A stretch of DNA of 64,000 nucleotides from JAWKOK01 sp963765875 (GTDB taxonomy: Bacteria > Chloroflexota > Anaerolineae > Caldilineales > Caldilineaceae): the NCBI GenBank assembly GCA_963765875.1, contig CAVXYK010000001.1:153864-217863 (forward strand), read 5' to 3'. Below the pieces are notes generated by a model, which saw only the letters and a program-made list of their open reading frames with translations, did no database searches and was not told the DNA's origin. The position numbers and the translations under genes were made by a program. Shown here piece by piece: positions 53,875 to 62,659 of the stretch. How positions within the stretch are numbered: the stretch's first letter is position 1; each line of letters opens with the position of its first letter.

Positions 53875-53949
53875 ATGACAAGGCGAGAGGGTGAATTTCG
53901 GCGATCTTTTCTGTCGTCCCCTCACCTCCTCACCTTGTCACCCTGTCAT
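53875..53949. repeat. CACCTTGTCACC palindromic repeat, copy 1
   Basis: Imperfect inverted repeat between nagB and nagA: GACAAGGCGAGAGGGTGA on the left and TCACCTTGTCACCCTGTCA on the right. It overlaps the last bases of nagA. A second copy lies between mobA and fdhA. Confidence 0.65.
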
Positions 53950-55142
53950 GTTTTCACCCAACGTCCGCCGATCATCACGCGCCAAGCATCAAAATTGTCG
54001 TCAAAAACGACGATGTCGGCGTCCTTACCCGGTTTGAGACTACCCTTGCGGTCATCAACGCCGATGACGCGTGCCGGCGTTTGCGAGGCCATGCGCATGG
54101 CCTCAGCCAGCGGCACGCCCACCTGTTCGACGAGGATCGGGATCATTTTGTTGAGCAGCGTTGTACTGCCGGCGAAGGCGCTGCGATCGAAGAGCATGCC
54201 CACGCCGTCATGCACCTCGTAGGTCAGCTCGCCCATGTAAAAGTGTGATCCCTCGGGCAGCCCCGCCCCGCTGGTGGCGTCGGAGATGATGCAGAGGCGA
54301 TCAGGGCCGATGCTGCGATAGGCCAGCTTCATCAATGTGGGCGGCAGGTGTTTGCCGTCGCAGATCATCTCCACGGTCACGTTGCCATAGGCCAGCGACA
54401 CCTCCAACAGGCCGGGCTTGCGCCACGGCCCGTCGCGCACGGTCGTCGACTGTCCGCTCCAGATGTGGATGATGTGGTGGAGTCCCGCCTGCATGACCGG
54501 CAGTAACTCGTCTTCGGTGGCCGAGCTATGCCCGGCGGCAGCCACGATGCCAAGCTCATTTAGCCGCAGGGCCAAGTTGCGTGCGCCAGGCAACTCCGGT
54601 GCAAAGGTCAGCAGACGGATGACGTCGTGAAAGGCCAGCAGTTGATCCGGCGATCCGTCATCAGGCGTGCGGATGTTGGCCGGATCCTGGGCGCCGGCCT
54701 GCGCGGGACTGAAGTAGGGTCCCTCCACGTGAACGCCCAGCACTTGTGCACCGTCATGAGATTCATTGATCCAGGTTCGGGCAAAGTCGAGACAGGCGAC
54801 TAGGTCGGCAATCGGCGCGGTGGCCGTGGTCGCTAATAACGACGTGATGCCGTTGCGCGCGTTCTCGTCAGTGATGGTCTCATAGGCTTCGGCTGTCGGC
54901 TCGTTGAAGGTATGGCCCAACGCACCGTGGGTGTGGATGTCGATCAAGCCCGGTGTGATTAGGCGACCGCCGACGTCGATTCGCTCGATATCGGCTGCCA
55001 GCTTATTGAGATCGGACAACCCGACAATCCGTGGACCATCAATGACTACGGCCACGCCGGAGACGACACGATCCGGCAAGACCACGCGGCCGTTGACCAG
55101 GGCACACTGTGCATATGACTGTGTACGAGCGTATTCTGACAT
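53946..55142 (-). CDS. nagA: N-acetylglucosamine-6-phosphate deacetylase
   Basis: 398-residue amidohydrolase removing acetate from GlcNAc-6-phosphate and feeding nagB. LITPGLIDIHTHGALGHTF has the HxH metal motif, GVHVEGPYFSPAQAGAQDP the Glu ligand and substrate loop, VAAGHSSAT and LHHIIHIWSGQS the His ligands, and CIISDATSGAGLPEG the catalytic Asp. The ATG at 55142 (MSEYARTQ) was chosen as the domain starts there; earlier in-frame starts add a basic, atypical extension. It precedes nagB in reverse order on the minus strand, transcribed toward nagB; the gene order nagA then nagB is an operon candidate. Confidence 0.9.
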   Translation of the reverse strand: MSEYARTQSYAQCALVNGRVVLPDRVVSGVAVVIDGPRIVGLSDLNKLAADIERIDVGGRLITPGLIDIHTHGALGHTFNEPTAEAYETITDENARNGITSLLATTATAPIADLVACLDFARTWINESHDGAQVLGVHVEGPYFSPAQAGAQDPANIRTPDDGSPDQLLAFHDVIRLLTFAPELPGARNLALRLNELGIVAAAGHSSATEDELLPVMQAGLHHIIHIWSGQSTTVRDGPWRKPGLLEVSLAYGNVTVEMICDGKHLPPTLMKLAYRSIGPDRLCIISDATSGAGLPEGSHFYMGELTYEVHDGVGMLFDRSAFAGSTTLLNKMIPILVEQVGVPLAEAMRMASQTPARVIGVDDRKGSLKPGKDADIVVFDDNFDAWRVMIGGRWVKT

Positions 55143-55220
55143 GGCGTTCGTGGCGCTTCTCCCCCGCATCACCATTTCGATCCTTGTGGCCGCACACAGG
55201 CGACTTTTCGATCCGATGGC

Positions 55221-55285
55221 GGACAAGGCATTCCCAGACACGGATTGTCGGTACACCGATGTTTTGATCGGGGAATGCCTTGTCC
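55221..55285. repeat. inverted repeat upstream of nagA
   Basis: Perfect 15-nt arms GGACAAGGCATTCCC (55221-55235) and its complement (55271-55285) around a 35-nt spacer. It could be another dispersed repeat family or a regulatory hairpin in the nagA leader. Confidence 0.65.
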
Positions 55286-55327
55286 CTACCTGTTTGCCGT
55301 CAGCTCAGTCTGTTTGCGAAGCAACAA

Positions 55328-56179
55328 TCACCTCTCCGGCCCCTGTAACAACGCGTCCACCACGTCATCCAATGGCGGCGTCTCCGAAGCGTCTTTGAAG
55401 CCGGCGATGCGGGTGTAGACATCGGCTGCGGCCTCATGGAAACTGCCGGGAAGTCCGGCCCCTTCCAGGGTTGCAGCGATCTCCTCCATCTCGCCCACGA
55501 AGCGCCAGGCCTTTGCGGTCACGCCACGTACGCGGCGTTCGCTCTGCTCGGCGAAGTCGGAGCCGTTCTGCGACCACTGCGCGTTCAACGCTTCGGCCAC
55601 GCCCAGTTCATCGGCTGTGGCAACGATGGCGCAGAGCAGGGCAGTCGATCCTTTGGTGTAGGCCGCGAAGCACATCTTGAGCGCCGACGCCTGGCCGATC
55701 TCCTCACCGACGATGTTGGTCTCCAGCGGCCCTGATGCAAAGTAGGAGGCTGCCTCGGCAGCCTTTGCCCCAGAGAGGTGCAGCCAGGTGCTGTTGGGTT
55801 TCCACGCAGGCCCGCCGATGATGCCGCCGTCTACAAACGTGGCTCCGGCATCGGCCATGGCCTGCCCGATGCGTTCTGCTCGTTGCGGGGCGATGGCATT
55901 GGCATCGATGTAGAGGCCGGTGAAGCCCAGTGCCAGCACTTGCTCGGCCAGCGCTTCGGCCGCTGCCGGTGGGCAGACGCTGATCAGCACCGGGCATAGC
56001 TCGCAGAGCCGGGCCAGCCACCCGGCATCGGTCAGGCCATGTTCCTCCGCCCGCTCTCGCGTAGCTTCGCTCCGACCCTCGGATGCCCAAAACACTTCAT
56101 TGCCACTATTTTTGACCGACGCGGCGATGGATATGCCCATCTGGCCGGGATGTAGAATGCCCAATCGTTGTTTGTTCAC
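55328..56179 (-). CDS. NAD(P)-binding beta-hydroxyacid dehydrogenase-like protein with DUF1932 domain
   Basis: 283 residues. The N-terminal Rossmann part starts LGILHPGQMGISIAASVKNSG with the nucleotide-binding loop GQMGISIA, and VDGGIIGGPAWKPNSTWL is the usual substrate-loop position. The C-terminal half matches DUF1932 (LKMCFAAYTKGSTALLCAI and the helical end). The enzyme is related to 6-phosphogluconate dehydrogenases; the substrate is unknown. GTG at 56179 is used because GGAG lies seven nt upstream, while the overlapping ATG is out of frame. A second enzyme of the superfamily is at 51.5 kb. Confidence 0.82.
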   Translation of the reverse strand: MNKQRLGILHPGQMGISIAASVKNSGNEVFWASEGRSEATRERAEEHGLTDAGWLARLCELCPVLISVCPPAAAEALAEQVLALGFTGLYIDANAIAPQRAERIGQAMADAGATFVDGGIIGGPAWKPNSTWLHLSGAKAAEAASYFASGPLETNIVGEEIGQASALKMCFAAYTKGSTALLCAIVATADELGVAEALNAQWSQNGSDFAEQSERRVRGVTAKAWRFVGEMEEIAATLEGAGLPGSFHEAAADVYTRIAGFKDASETPPLDDVVDALLQGPER

Positions 56180-56216
56180 ATGGGTTCTCCAGCTGACTGC
56201 GGCTCAACCGAATTTC

Positions 56217-56340
56217 CAGTAGTTCACGATTTGTCATTCCGATGACCGGAGGGAAGAGGAATCTCAGGTTCGCACAGGAGAGATTCCTCGTCGCTTCGCT
56301 CCATCGGAATGACAATGGCGCTGAATTCGTGAACTACTGA
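56217..56340. repeat. TGTCATTCCGA dispersed palindromic repeat, copy 3, with extra outer arms
   Basis: Inner arms begin TTGTCATTCCGATG and end CATCGGAATGACAA with GAGGAATCT/AGATTCCTC inside. An outer pair CAGTAGTTCACGA / TCGTGAACTACTG encloses it perfectly. About 124 bp in all, between mobA and the DUF1932 gene. Confidence 0.75.
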
Positions 56341-56398
56341 TTTCAGGAAATTGACATCGGCTGAAGCCAGTTTCATGGTTCAGTAGAATCATCTCTCT

Positions 56399-57046
56399 TC
56401 ATTCTATCAGCTCCAGCGCTCTCTGCCATTCTTGCGGTGTGTTGACATTGATGAAGGAGTGAAGTTCAGGATCGATCTGGCGCAGAATCGGCTCGTCCAC
56501 ATAGCAGACGTGCACTTCGTCGTAGAAGTGGACGAAACGCCGCCCGCCCTCTGCCAACAGCGCCTCTATTGCCGGCAGACAGCGTCGATGGTAGAGGGCG
56601 TGCAACGGCTGTGGACGACCCTCACACCGCGGCACAATCGCGTCCCATGGCGTGAGCGCATCGTCGCCTGTGTTTTCATGGGGGCTCTCGGTGAACGCGG
56701 CAAATGCAGCAAAGATCTCAGGCTTGACCAGCGGCATGTCGCAGGCCACGGCTATGGCCCAGCCGGAGCAATGGGCCAACCCCGTCGCCAATCCACCGAG
56801 CGCGCCCGCACCGGGATAGTTGTCCAGAACCAGGTGCACATGTGAGGGTAGGTCGGCCTTCGACGCCAAAGTCGGATCATTGGCTACGACGAAGGTCTCA
56901 CCGGAGACAAGCCCGGAAAGCCGCTCGATGACGTGCCGTATGAGCGGCGTCTCCTTGGGCGGCACGGCCAACAGTGCCTTGTCTGCGCCCATGCGTCGAC
57001 TGGCGCCGCCGGCATTGACGATCAGGTCGCAGTTGAAGTGGGTCAT
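56399..57046 (-). CDS. mobA: molybdenum cofactor guanylyltransferase
   Basis: 215-residue MobA-like nucleotidyltransferase that adds GMP to molybdopterin, making the MGD cofactor. LIVNAGGASRRMGADKALL is the signature at about 8-26 (NAGGASRRMGADKA, with Asn in place of the usual Leu/Ala), VVANDPTLA near 53, VLDNYPGAGALGGLATGL near 73 and AVACDMPLV near 97. It follows fdhA on the same strand, 83 nt apart, as the last gene of the formate dehydrogenase cluster, whose catalytic subunit needs bis-MGD. A CACCTTGTCACC palindrome fills the gap. Confidence 0.88.
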   Translation of the reverse strand: MTHFNCDLIVNAGGASRRMGADKALLAVPPKETPLIRHVIERLSGLVSGETFVVANDPTLASKADLPSHVHLVLDNYPGAGALGGLATGLAHCSGWAIAVACDMPLVKPEIFAAFAAFTESPHENTGDDALTPWDAIVPRCEGRPQPLHALYHRRCLPAIEALLAEGGRRFVHFYDEVHVCYVDEPILRQIDPELHSFINVNTPQEWQRALELIE

Positions 57047-57054
57047 GGTTGTCT

Positions 57055-57123
57055 GACAAGGTGAGGGGTGACAAAGTGAATTTGACGCTAGACGTTTTTC
57101 ACCTTGTCACCCCTCACCTTGTC
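57055..57123. repeat. CACCTTGTCACC palindromic repeat, copy 2
   Basis: 25-nt arms at 57055-57079 and 57099-57123 complementary at 24 of 25 positions around a 19-nt loop that includes a T5 run. It begins 9 nt after the mobA start and ends 7 nt before the fdhA stop on the minus strand, so it could also act as an attenuator or terminator between the two genes. Confidence 0.7.
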
Positions 57124-57129
57124 ACCTTG

Positions 57130-59982
57130 TCATTTCTTCCGTCGTCTCGGATTCTCCAACCGCACTGCCGACACCTTATACTCCGGTATCTTGGCCACCG
57201 GGTCAAGGGTATGACTTTGGGTGAGCAGATTGGCTGGGGCCTCTTTCCAGTGGAATGTGAGGAAGACGACACCGGGCGGCACACGATTGCCGATCCGGGC
57301 CTCGGTCTGAACCTTGCCCCGCCGGCTGATGATCTGCACCAAATCTCCATCCAGCAGATCGATGGCCTCGGCATCTTCGGCGTTGATCTCGGCGTAATCC
57401 CGAGGCGCTCGCCAGTCCAGGCCCTTGCTGCGGCGGGTCATGGTGCCGGTGTGGTAATGGTAGAGTACCCGGCCCGTTGTGAGGATGAGCGGGTACTCCT
57501 CATCCGGCTGTTCGGCCGGCAACAGGGCCTCGACCGGGAAGAACTTTCCCAATCCCCGAGTGAATTTCTCCTCGTGGAGGATACGGGTGCCGGGATGGTC
57601 AGTGGTTGGGCAGGGCCAGACCAAACCCAAACCGTCTGCCAACCGACGGTGGTTGATACCGCCGTAGATCGGCGTGACGGTGGCCGCTTCCGCCAAAACC
57701 TCGGCCGCGGAGGCGTAATCCCAATAGCCCTCCCGGGCTCGCCCTAACTTCTCGTCCAGTTTCTTGGCGATAGCCGCCGTGATCTTCCAGTCCGGTTTGG
57801 CCGCCCCCGGAGCCGATACCACCGGCCGAATTAACTGGACCCGTCGCTCGGTATTGGTGAAAGTGCCTTCCTTCTCCAGCCAGGCGGCAGCCGGCAGCAC
57901 GACATGAGCCAACTGGCCGGTCTCGTTCAGGAAGATATCTTGGGAGATCACCAGATCCAGTGCCCGGAAACCCTCTTCCGCGTGGGTCAGGTCTGGATCC
58001 GACAGCATCGGGTTTTCACCCATGATGTACATCGCCTTCAGCTTGCCCGCTATGGCCGCGTTGGTCATTTCGACTACGGTCAAGCCAACCTCGCCAGGCA
58101 GGTCATCCAACCCCCACTGCTCGGCAACAGCTTTGCGTTTGGCCTCGTCGGTAACGGGCTGGTAACCGGGCAATACGTTGGGCAGCCCGCCCAGGTCGCA
58201 GGCGCCCTGAACGTTGGCCTGACCGCGCAGCGGGTTGACCCCGGTGGAGGGTTTCCCAATCTGGCCGCACAGCATCGACAGATCGGCCAGCATATGGACT
58301 AGGTCGGTGCCGTTGCTGCGCTGGGTAATGCCCATCGCGTACAGAATGGTCGAGTGGCCGCGGGACTCGCGACTGCCGTTGGTAAAGATTGAGTTACCGC
58401 TGGCCCGTTCACCCAGGGCATACATGCGAGCCGCCAGTTCGATCTGTTCAGCTGGAATGCCGGTAGCCAGCGCGGCCACCTCGGGCGTCATCTCGGCTAC
58501 GCTCTCTTTGAAGGCGTCGTACTCCTCGGTGCGGGCTTCGATGAAGGCCAGATCGGCCCACTCTTCTCGGATGATGACGTGGGCCATGGCGAGGAAGATG
58601 TAGATGTCATCTCCCGGTTTGGGCTGCAGGTGAAGGGTGGCGTGATCGGTCATGGGCACGGCCCGCGGATCGAGGACGATCAGGCTGGCCCCTTTTTTGA
58701 CTGCCCGGACTACCTCGTAGCTGAGCACCGGGTGGGACTCGGCTGTATTGGAGCCGGTGATGAGAATGCAGTCTGCGTCGCGAATTTCGTGGATCGAGTT
58801 GGTCATCGCCCCACTGCCAAAGCTTGTCGCCAGACCGGCGACGGTGGTGCTGTGTCACAACCGGGCACAGTGATCGATGCTGTTTGTGCCCACCCCCGCT
58901 CGCATGAATTTTTGAAAGATGTAATTCTCTTCGTTGGTACAGCGGGCCGAGGTCAGCCCGGCAACAGCGTCGCCGCCATCCTGGCTGATGATGGCAGCCA
59001 ATTTATCGGCGGTAATATCGATGGCCTGCTCCCAGGAGACCGGCACAAAGGCTTCGGTATCGGGCTCGCTTTCCAGCACGGTCGTCTCGGAGAGTTCCCA
59101 CGGCTGGTCGGTCAGTCCCAATTCGTAGGCCAGGTCTTTGCGGACTAATGGCTGAGTCAGGCGGTCGGGACTGCTGACAAAATCCCAGCCGGAGCGACCC
59201 TTGACGCACAGAAATTCGCCGTTGACCGGTGCTTCGGGGTAGCCCTGAGCGTAAACAATATCACCGTTGAGGGCATACTCCACGCCGCAACCCACACCAC
59301 AGTAGCCGCAGGTGGTCCGTATGCGTTCAAGTTCCCATTCCCGGCCTTTGCCCAATCTTGATTTGGGCATCAAGGTGGCGGTCGGGCACACTTGCACACA
59401 GCTCCCGCAGAATACGCAAGAGGAATCTTTCATAGGCCAGTCGAAGGGAGTGGCGATATGGCTTTCAAAGCCACGCCCGGCGTATTCGAAGGCATCGGCC
59501 CCGACCACTTCGTTACAGACCCGAGCACATTTGCCGCATAGTATGCAGTATTGGTGGTCGCGAATGAAGAAGGGATTGTCATCCTGATAAAGTTCACGCG
59601 ATAGTTCAAAATTATAGCTGGTGCGGGTAATGCCATATTGGTAAGCGTAGTCCTGCAGAGCACAACTGCCGCTCTTGTCGCAGGTGACGCAGTCGAGCGG
59701 ATGGTCCGAAACCAACAGGTCGATCATGTCACGCCGGATGGCTTCAACCTGTTCGGTTACGGTATTGATGACCATGCCGTCGGCACACTGCAAGCCGCAA
59801 CTGGCCTGAGGATTGGGGTTGCCTTCGATCTCCACCAAACACATGCGGCATCCGCCCGACGGCGCCAGATCCGGATGGTAGCATAGGCGAGGAATGTCAA
59901 TGCCGTTGGCCAGGGCCGCTTCCAGAACGGTGGCCCCAGCGGCGGCTTCTATTGATTTCCCGTTTATCGTCAGTCCTGTCAT
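57130..59982 (-). CDS. fdhA: selenocysteine-containing formate dehydrogenase catalytic subunit (in-frame TGA at codon 376)
   Basis: 950-residue molybdenum/tungsten formate dehydrogenase. A NuoG-like front end holds a [2Fe-2S] site (Cys34, 45, 48, 62), a His94/Cys98/101/107 cluster and two 4Fe-4S motifs (Cys146-156 and Cys189-199). The catalytic part has a [4Fe-4S] site (Cys225, 228, 232, 259). The frame then reads SIDHCARL-TGA-HSTTVAGLATSFGSG; that TGA (58855-58857) is where Sec stands in FdhA enzymes, with the catalytic His next to it. The two halves are in the same frame, so there is no indel. The C-terminal dinucleotide-binding domain has TTGRVLYHYHTGTMTRRSKG. The ATG at 59982 follows GGGAG. 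With the NuoE/NuoF-like genes it should form a soluble NAD-linked, possibly bifurcating, complex. Gene calling would split it at 58855. Confidence 0.93.
58826..58842 (-). promoter_or_regulatory. bacterial SECIS element in fdhA
   Basis: On the coding strand, 12 nt after the TGA, a perfect 6-bp stem GTCGCC / GGCGAC encloses a GGTCT loop. The loop begins 18 nt after the TGA, the same position as the GGUCU loop in the E. coli fdhF SECIS. This hairpin recruits SelB with Sec-tRNA to decode UGA as selenocysteine. Confidence 0.9.
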
Positions 59983-60062
59983 CTGTATGTCTCCCATTGG
60001 ATTGTGGTCCAATCTTAGGCCATTGCAAGCAAATAACTATCCTGCACGTCCCTGCGCTGACC

Positions 60063-61795
60063 TCAAGCTTCGGCCACCGCTGCGGGTTGAATGAGCAGAT
60101 TCTCGTACTCTTCAGGGAAGTAGCGCAGCGTGCTGAGGACCGGGTTGGGCGCGGTCTGCCCCAGCCCGCACAAACTGGATTTTTTGACCGTTTCACATAA
60201 ACGTACCAGTTGGTTCAGATCAGCGTGGGTGGCTTTGCCGTCGATGATTTTTTCCAGCAGGTGTTGGATTTTTTTGGTGCCTACCCGGCAGGGTATACAT
60301 TTGCCGCAGCTTTCATCCACACAGAATTCCATAAAGAATTTGGCCACTTTGGGCATCAGATTCTTGTCGTCCATGATCACCAATCCGCCGGAACCCATAA
60401 TGGAACCCAATGCCTGCAAGCTTTCATAGTCTAGGGGGGTGTCGAGGTGGCTAGACGGAATACAGCCGCCGCTGGGTCCGCCGGTCTGAGCCGCCTTGAA
60501 GCTGTGTTCACCTGGCACGCCGCCGCCCATCTCCTCAATAATCTCACGCAGGGTGATGCCCATCGGCACTTCAATGAGACCCGTATTGGTTAAGTCGCCG
60601 GTCAGGGCAAAGACTTTGGTCCCTTTGCTCTTTTCCGTACCAATGCCGGCAAACCAGTCGGCCCCGTTTTCGATGATGGGGGCGACGTTGGCAAAGGTTT
60701 CTACGTTGTTGATGAGGGTGGGATGTCCCCACAGACCGCTGTCGGTTGGATAGGGCGGACGAATGCGAGGCATACCCCGATCGCCTTCGATGGAAGCCAT
60801 CAGAGCGGTTTCTTCACCGCACACAAACGCGCCGGCCCCAATGCGAATTTCGCATTCGAAACTGAAGTCGCTGCCCATCACTTGTTTGCCCAGAATGCCT
60901 CTGCGGTTGGCCGCCCGGATGGCTCGTTCCAACCGTTGAACGGCGATAGGGTACTCGCCGCGCACGTACAGGTAGCCCTGTGTGGCCCCGGTGGCATAAC
61001 CGGCAATGGCCATGCCTTCCAGAATTCGGTGGGGGTCGGCTTCCATGATGGTGCGGTCCATATAGGCGCCAGGGTCGCCTTCATCCCCGTTGGCGATGAT
61101 ATATTTTGTCGTCGTCAGCGGCGTTGTGCAAGAAGGTCCATTTCAGTCCGGTCGGGAATCCGCCTCCCCCCCGGCCTCTCAAGCCGCTGCGGATGATTTC
61201 TTCGCACACCTGTTCGGGCGTTTTTGTTTCCAGTACTTTGGCCAGGGCGCGGTAGCCGCCGCGGGCTACGTAATCACCCAGAATTTCGGGGTTCACCAGG
61301 CCGGCATTCGCCAGCACGACTTTGGTCTGGCGGGTAAAAAACGGAATGTTCTCGGACAGCACCGAGTTTTCCAGTTTGTTCTTGATCTGCTTCTGGACGC
61401 CGGCCTGTAGAACGGAGCGTGTCCACTGCCCCGACATCTTCGGCTCCATCTTCCGATTCTTCGTCAAGAACATGGGCTTCTAAAATCTGTTGGGTGATTT
61501 CAGCGGTGACTTCTTGATAAAGAACATCGGTGGACTGGTCCTTTGCCTGAACTCGGACCATTGGCCCGTGGCTGCACAACCCCATGCAGCCGGTGGGTAC
61601 CAGTTGAACCTCTTGGCGAAGCTTGTTGACTTTGACAGCCTGTTTGATGGTTTCCAGTACAGGAGTCGAGCCGGAGGCCAGACAGGCGGTGCTGGCACAA
61701 CAAAACAGCCGGCATCTGTACGTGCTCTGCTTTTCCTGCTCCTTTGCGGCCATTTCCTGCAGGGCCTCTGAATTGAAAGCCTTTTTGGGTGGCAT
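60063..61795 (-). CDS. NuoF/HydB-like diaphorase subunit of the formate dehydrogenase, two frame breaks
   Basis: FMN/NADH-binding subunit with an N-terminal thioredoxin-like [2Fe-2S] domain (CRLFCCASTACLASG, VPTGCMGLCSHGP). The flavin part follows: IPFFTRQTKVVLANAGLV, GLRGRGGGGFPTGLKW (NADH/FMN loop), GAGAFVCGEETALMAS, and the C-terminal 4Fe-4S site ESCGKCIPCRVGT with SSLCGLGQ. Coding runs through three frames: changes are needed near 61432 (GGGG run) and 61105 (AAAA run), each explained by one extra base; after the second the text reads KYIIANGDEGDPGAYMDRT. Length after repair is about 576, normal for HydB-like proteins. The ATG at 61795 follows AGGAG. It gives electrons from formate to NAD; a real pseudogene would disable the complex. 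Confidence 0.8.
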
Positions 61796-61840
61796 TATCA
61801 GATTTCTCCTAAACTGATGGCGCTTCGGGATCATGCCTTT

Positions 61841-61888
61841 GTAGGTCGGTGCGTCCTCGCCCGACGCCCTGGTCGATGCCCGACCTAC
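61841..61888. repeat. GTAGGTCGG inverted repeat
   Basis: GTAGGTCGG (61841-61849) and CCGACCTAC (61880-61888) flank a spacer with GCCCGACGCCCTGG. It occupies the gap between the nuoE-like and nuoF-like genes and looks like a short dispersed palindromic repeat. Confidence 0.55.
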
Positions 61889-61924
61889 GGTAATCGTGTT
61901 CTCGTGCTGCTGCGTTCCGAGGGA

Positions 61925-62458
61925 TCAGGCTGGTACCGGTTCTGTTGCGAGTTCATCCGCTTCCAACAGGTTCTTTATCTGATCGAGGGTAGATTCTGTG
62001 GTGGCTTTCCCTACTACGTTGCCGTCAACGACAAGGACCGGAGCCAGTCCGCAACTGCCTAAACAGCGTGCTATTGAAACGCTGAATTTGCCGTCGGGCG
62101 TAGTTTGGGCTTCTTCGAGGCCATATTTATCTTTCACGGCACGCACAATTTCTTCAGCGCCTTTTACGTAACAGGCTGTGCCGGTGCAGACAATGCAGGT
62201 ATGATCGCCCAGAGGATCAAACGAAAACAGGTGGTAAAAAGTTGAGACGCCATAAACTTTGCTTAAGGGTACGTTCAACACTTTTGATATATAGATCAGT
62301 AAGTCTTCGGGTAGATACCCAAAAGCCTCCTGAGAGGTGTTGAGCACTTCCAGCAGGGCATCGGGTCGGTAATTGAGCCGTTTCAAGGCCCGCAAAACCA
62401 GCTTCATACGCGGGTCATCAGCATATGGGGTGTTTTCTATGCCGTTGGTTTGTGCCAT
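61925..62458 (-). CDS. NuoE/HydC-like [2Fe-2S] subunit of the formate dehydrogenase
   Basis: 177-residue thioredoxin-like ferredoxin subunit. Ligands are Cys91 and Cys96 (CTGTACYVKG) and Cys132 and Cys136 (RCLGSCGLAPV), the NuoE pattern. The N-terminal helices (LNTSQEAFGYLPEDLLIYIS) and VYGVSTFYHLFSF are also typical. It passes electrons between the FMN subunit and the iron-sulfur chain of FdhA in NAD-linked formate dehydrogenases. Co-directional with fdhD, the nuoF-like gene and fdhA. Confidence 0.9.
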   Translation of the reverse strand: MAQTNGIENTPYADDPRMKLVLRALKRLNYRPDALLEVLNTSQEAFGYLPEDLLIYISKVLNVPLSKVYGVSTFYHLFSFDPLGDHTCIVCTGTACYVKGAEEIVRAVKDKYGLEEAQTTPDGKFSVSIARCLGSCGLAPVLVVDGNVVGKATTESTLDQIKNLLEADELATEPVPA

Positions 62459-62659
62459 GGCGCCTCTCCCTAAATATCGGTTAGGATGATCGGGGGTTGG
62501 TTCGTGATGAGTCTATGACGATAAACCTCACGAATCACATCCTCTGTTGGCCAGAAAGGAGGTGTGACAAATTTTGGCTCAAAGGACTGGACTTGGTCGA
62601 CGATTGAGCATGCCAGGCCAGATCCAAATGCTCTCCCAATGGCTCACGCTATCACCCTT

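Noticed and set aside
58855..58857. TGA in fdhA as a true stop, giving two separate genes
   Set aside because: The frame is unchanged across it, Sec is expected at this exact residue, and a SECIS hairpin follows at the right distance.
61100..61110. Programmed frameshifting in the nuoF-like gene
   Set aside because: No slippery heptamer with a downstream pseudoknot was recognised, and similar single-base breaks occur in unrelated genes, which favours assembly indels.
62465..62655. Possible tRNA or small RNA in the fdhD-nuoE gap
   Set aside because: No cloverleaf, no TTCGA-type loop with matching stems and no CCA-proximal stem could be built; nothing supports an RNA gene.
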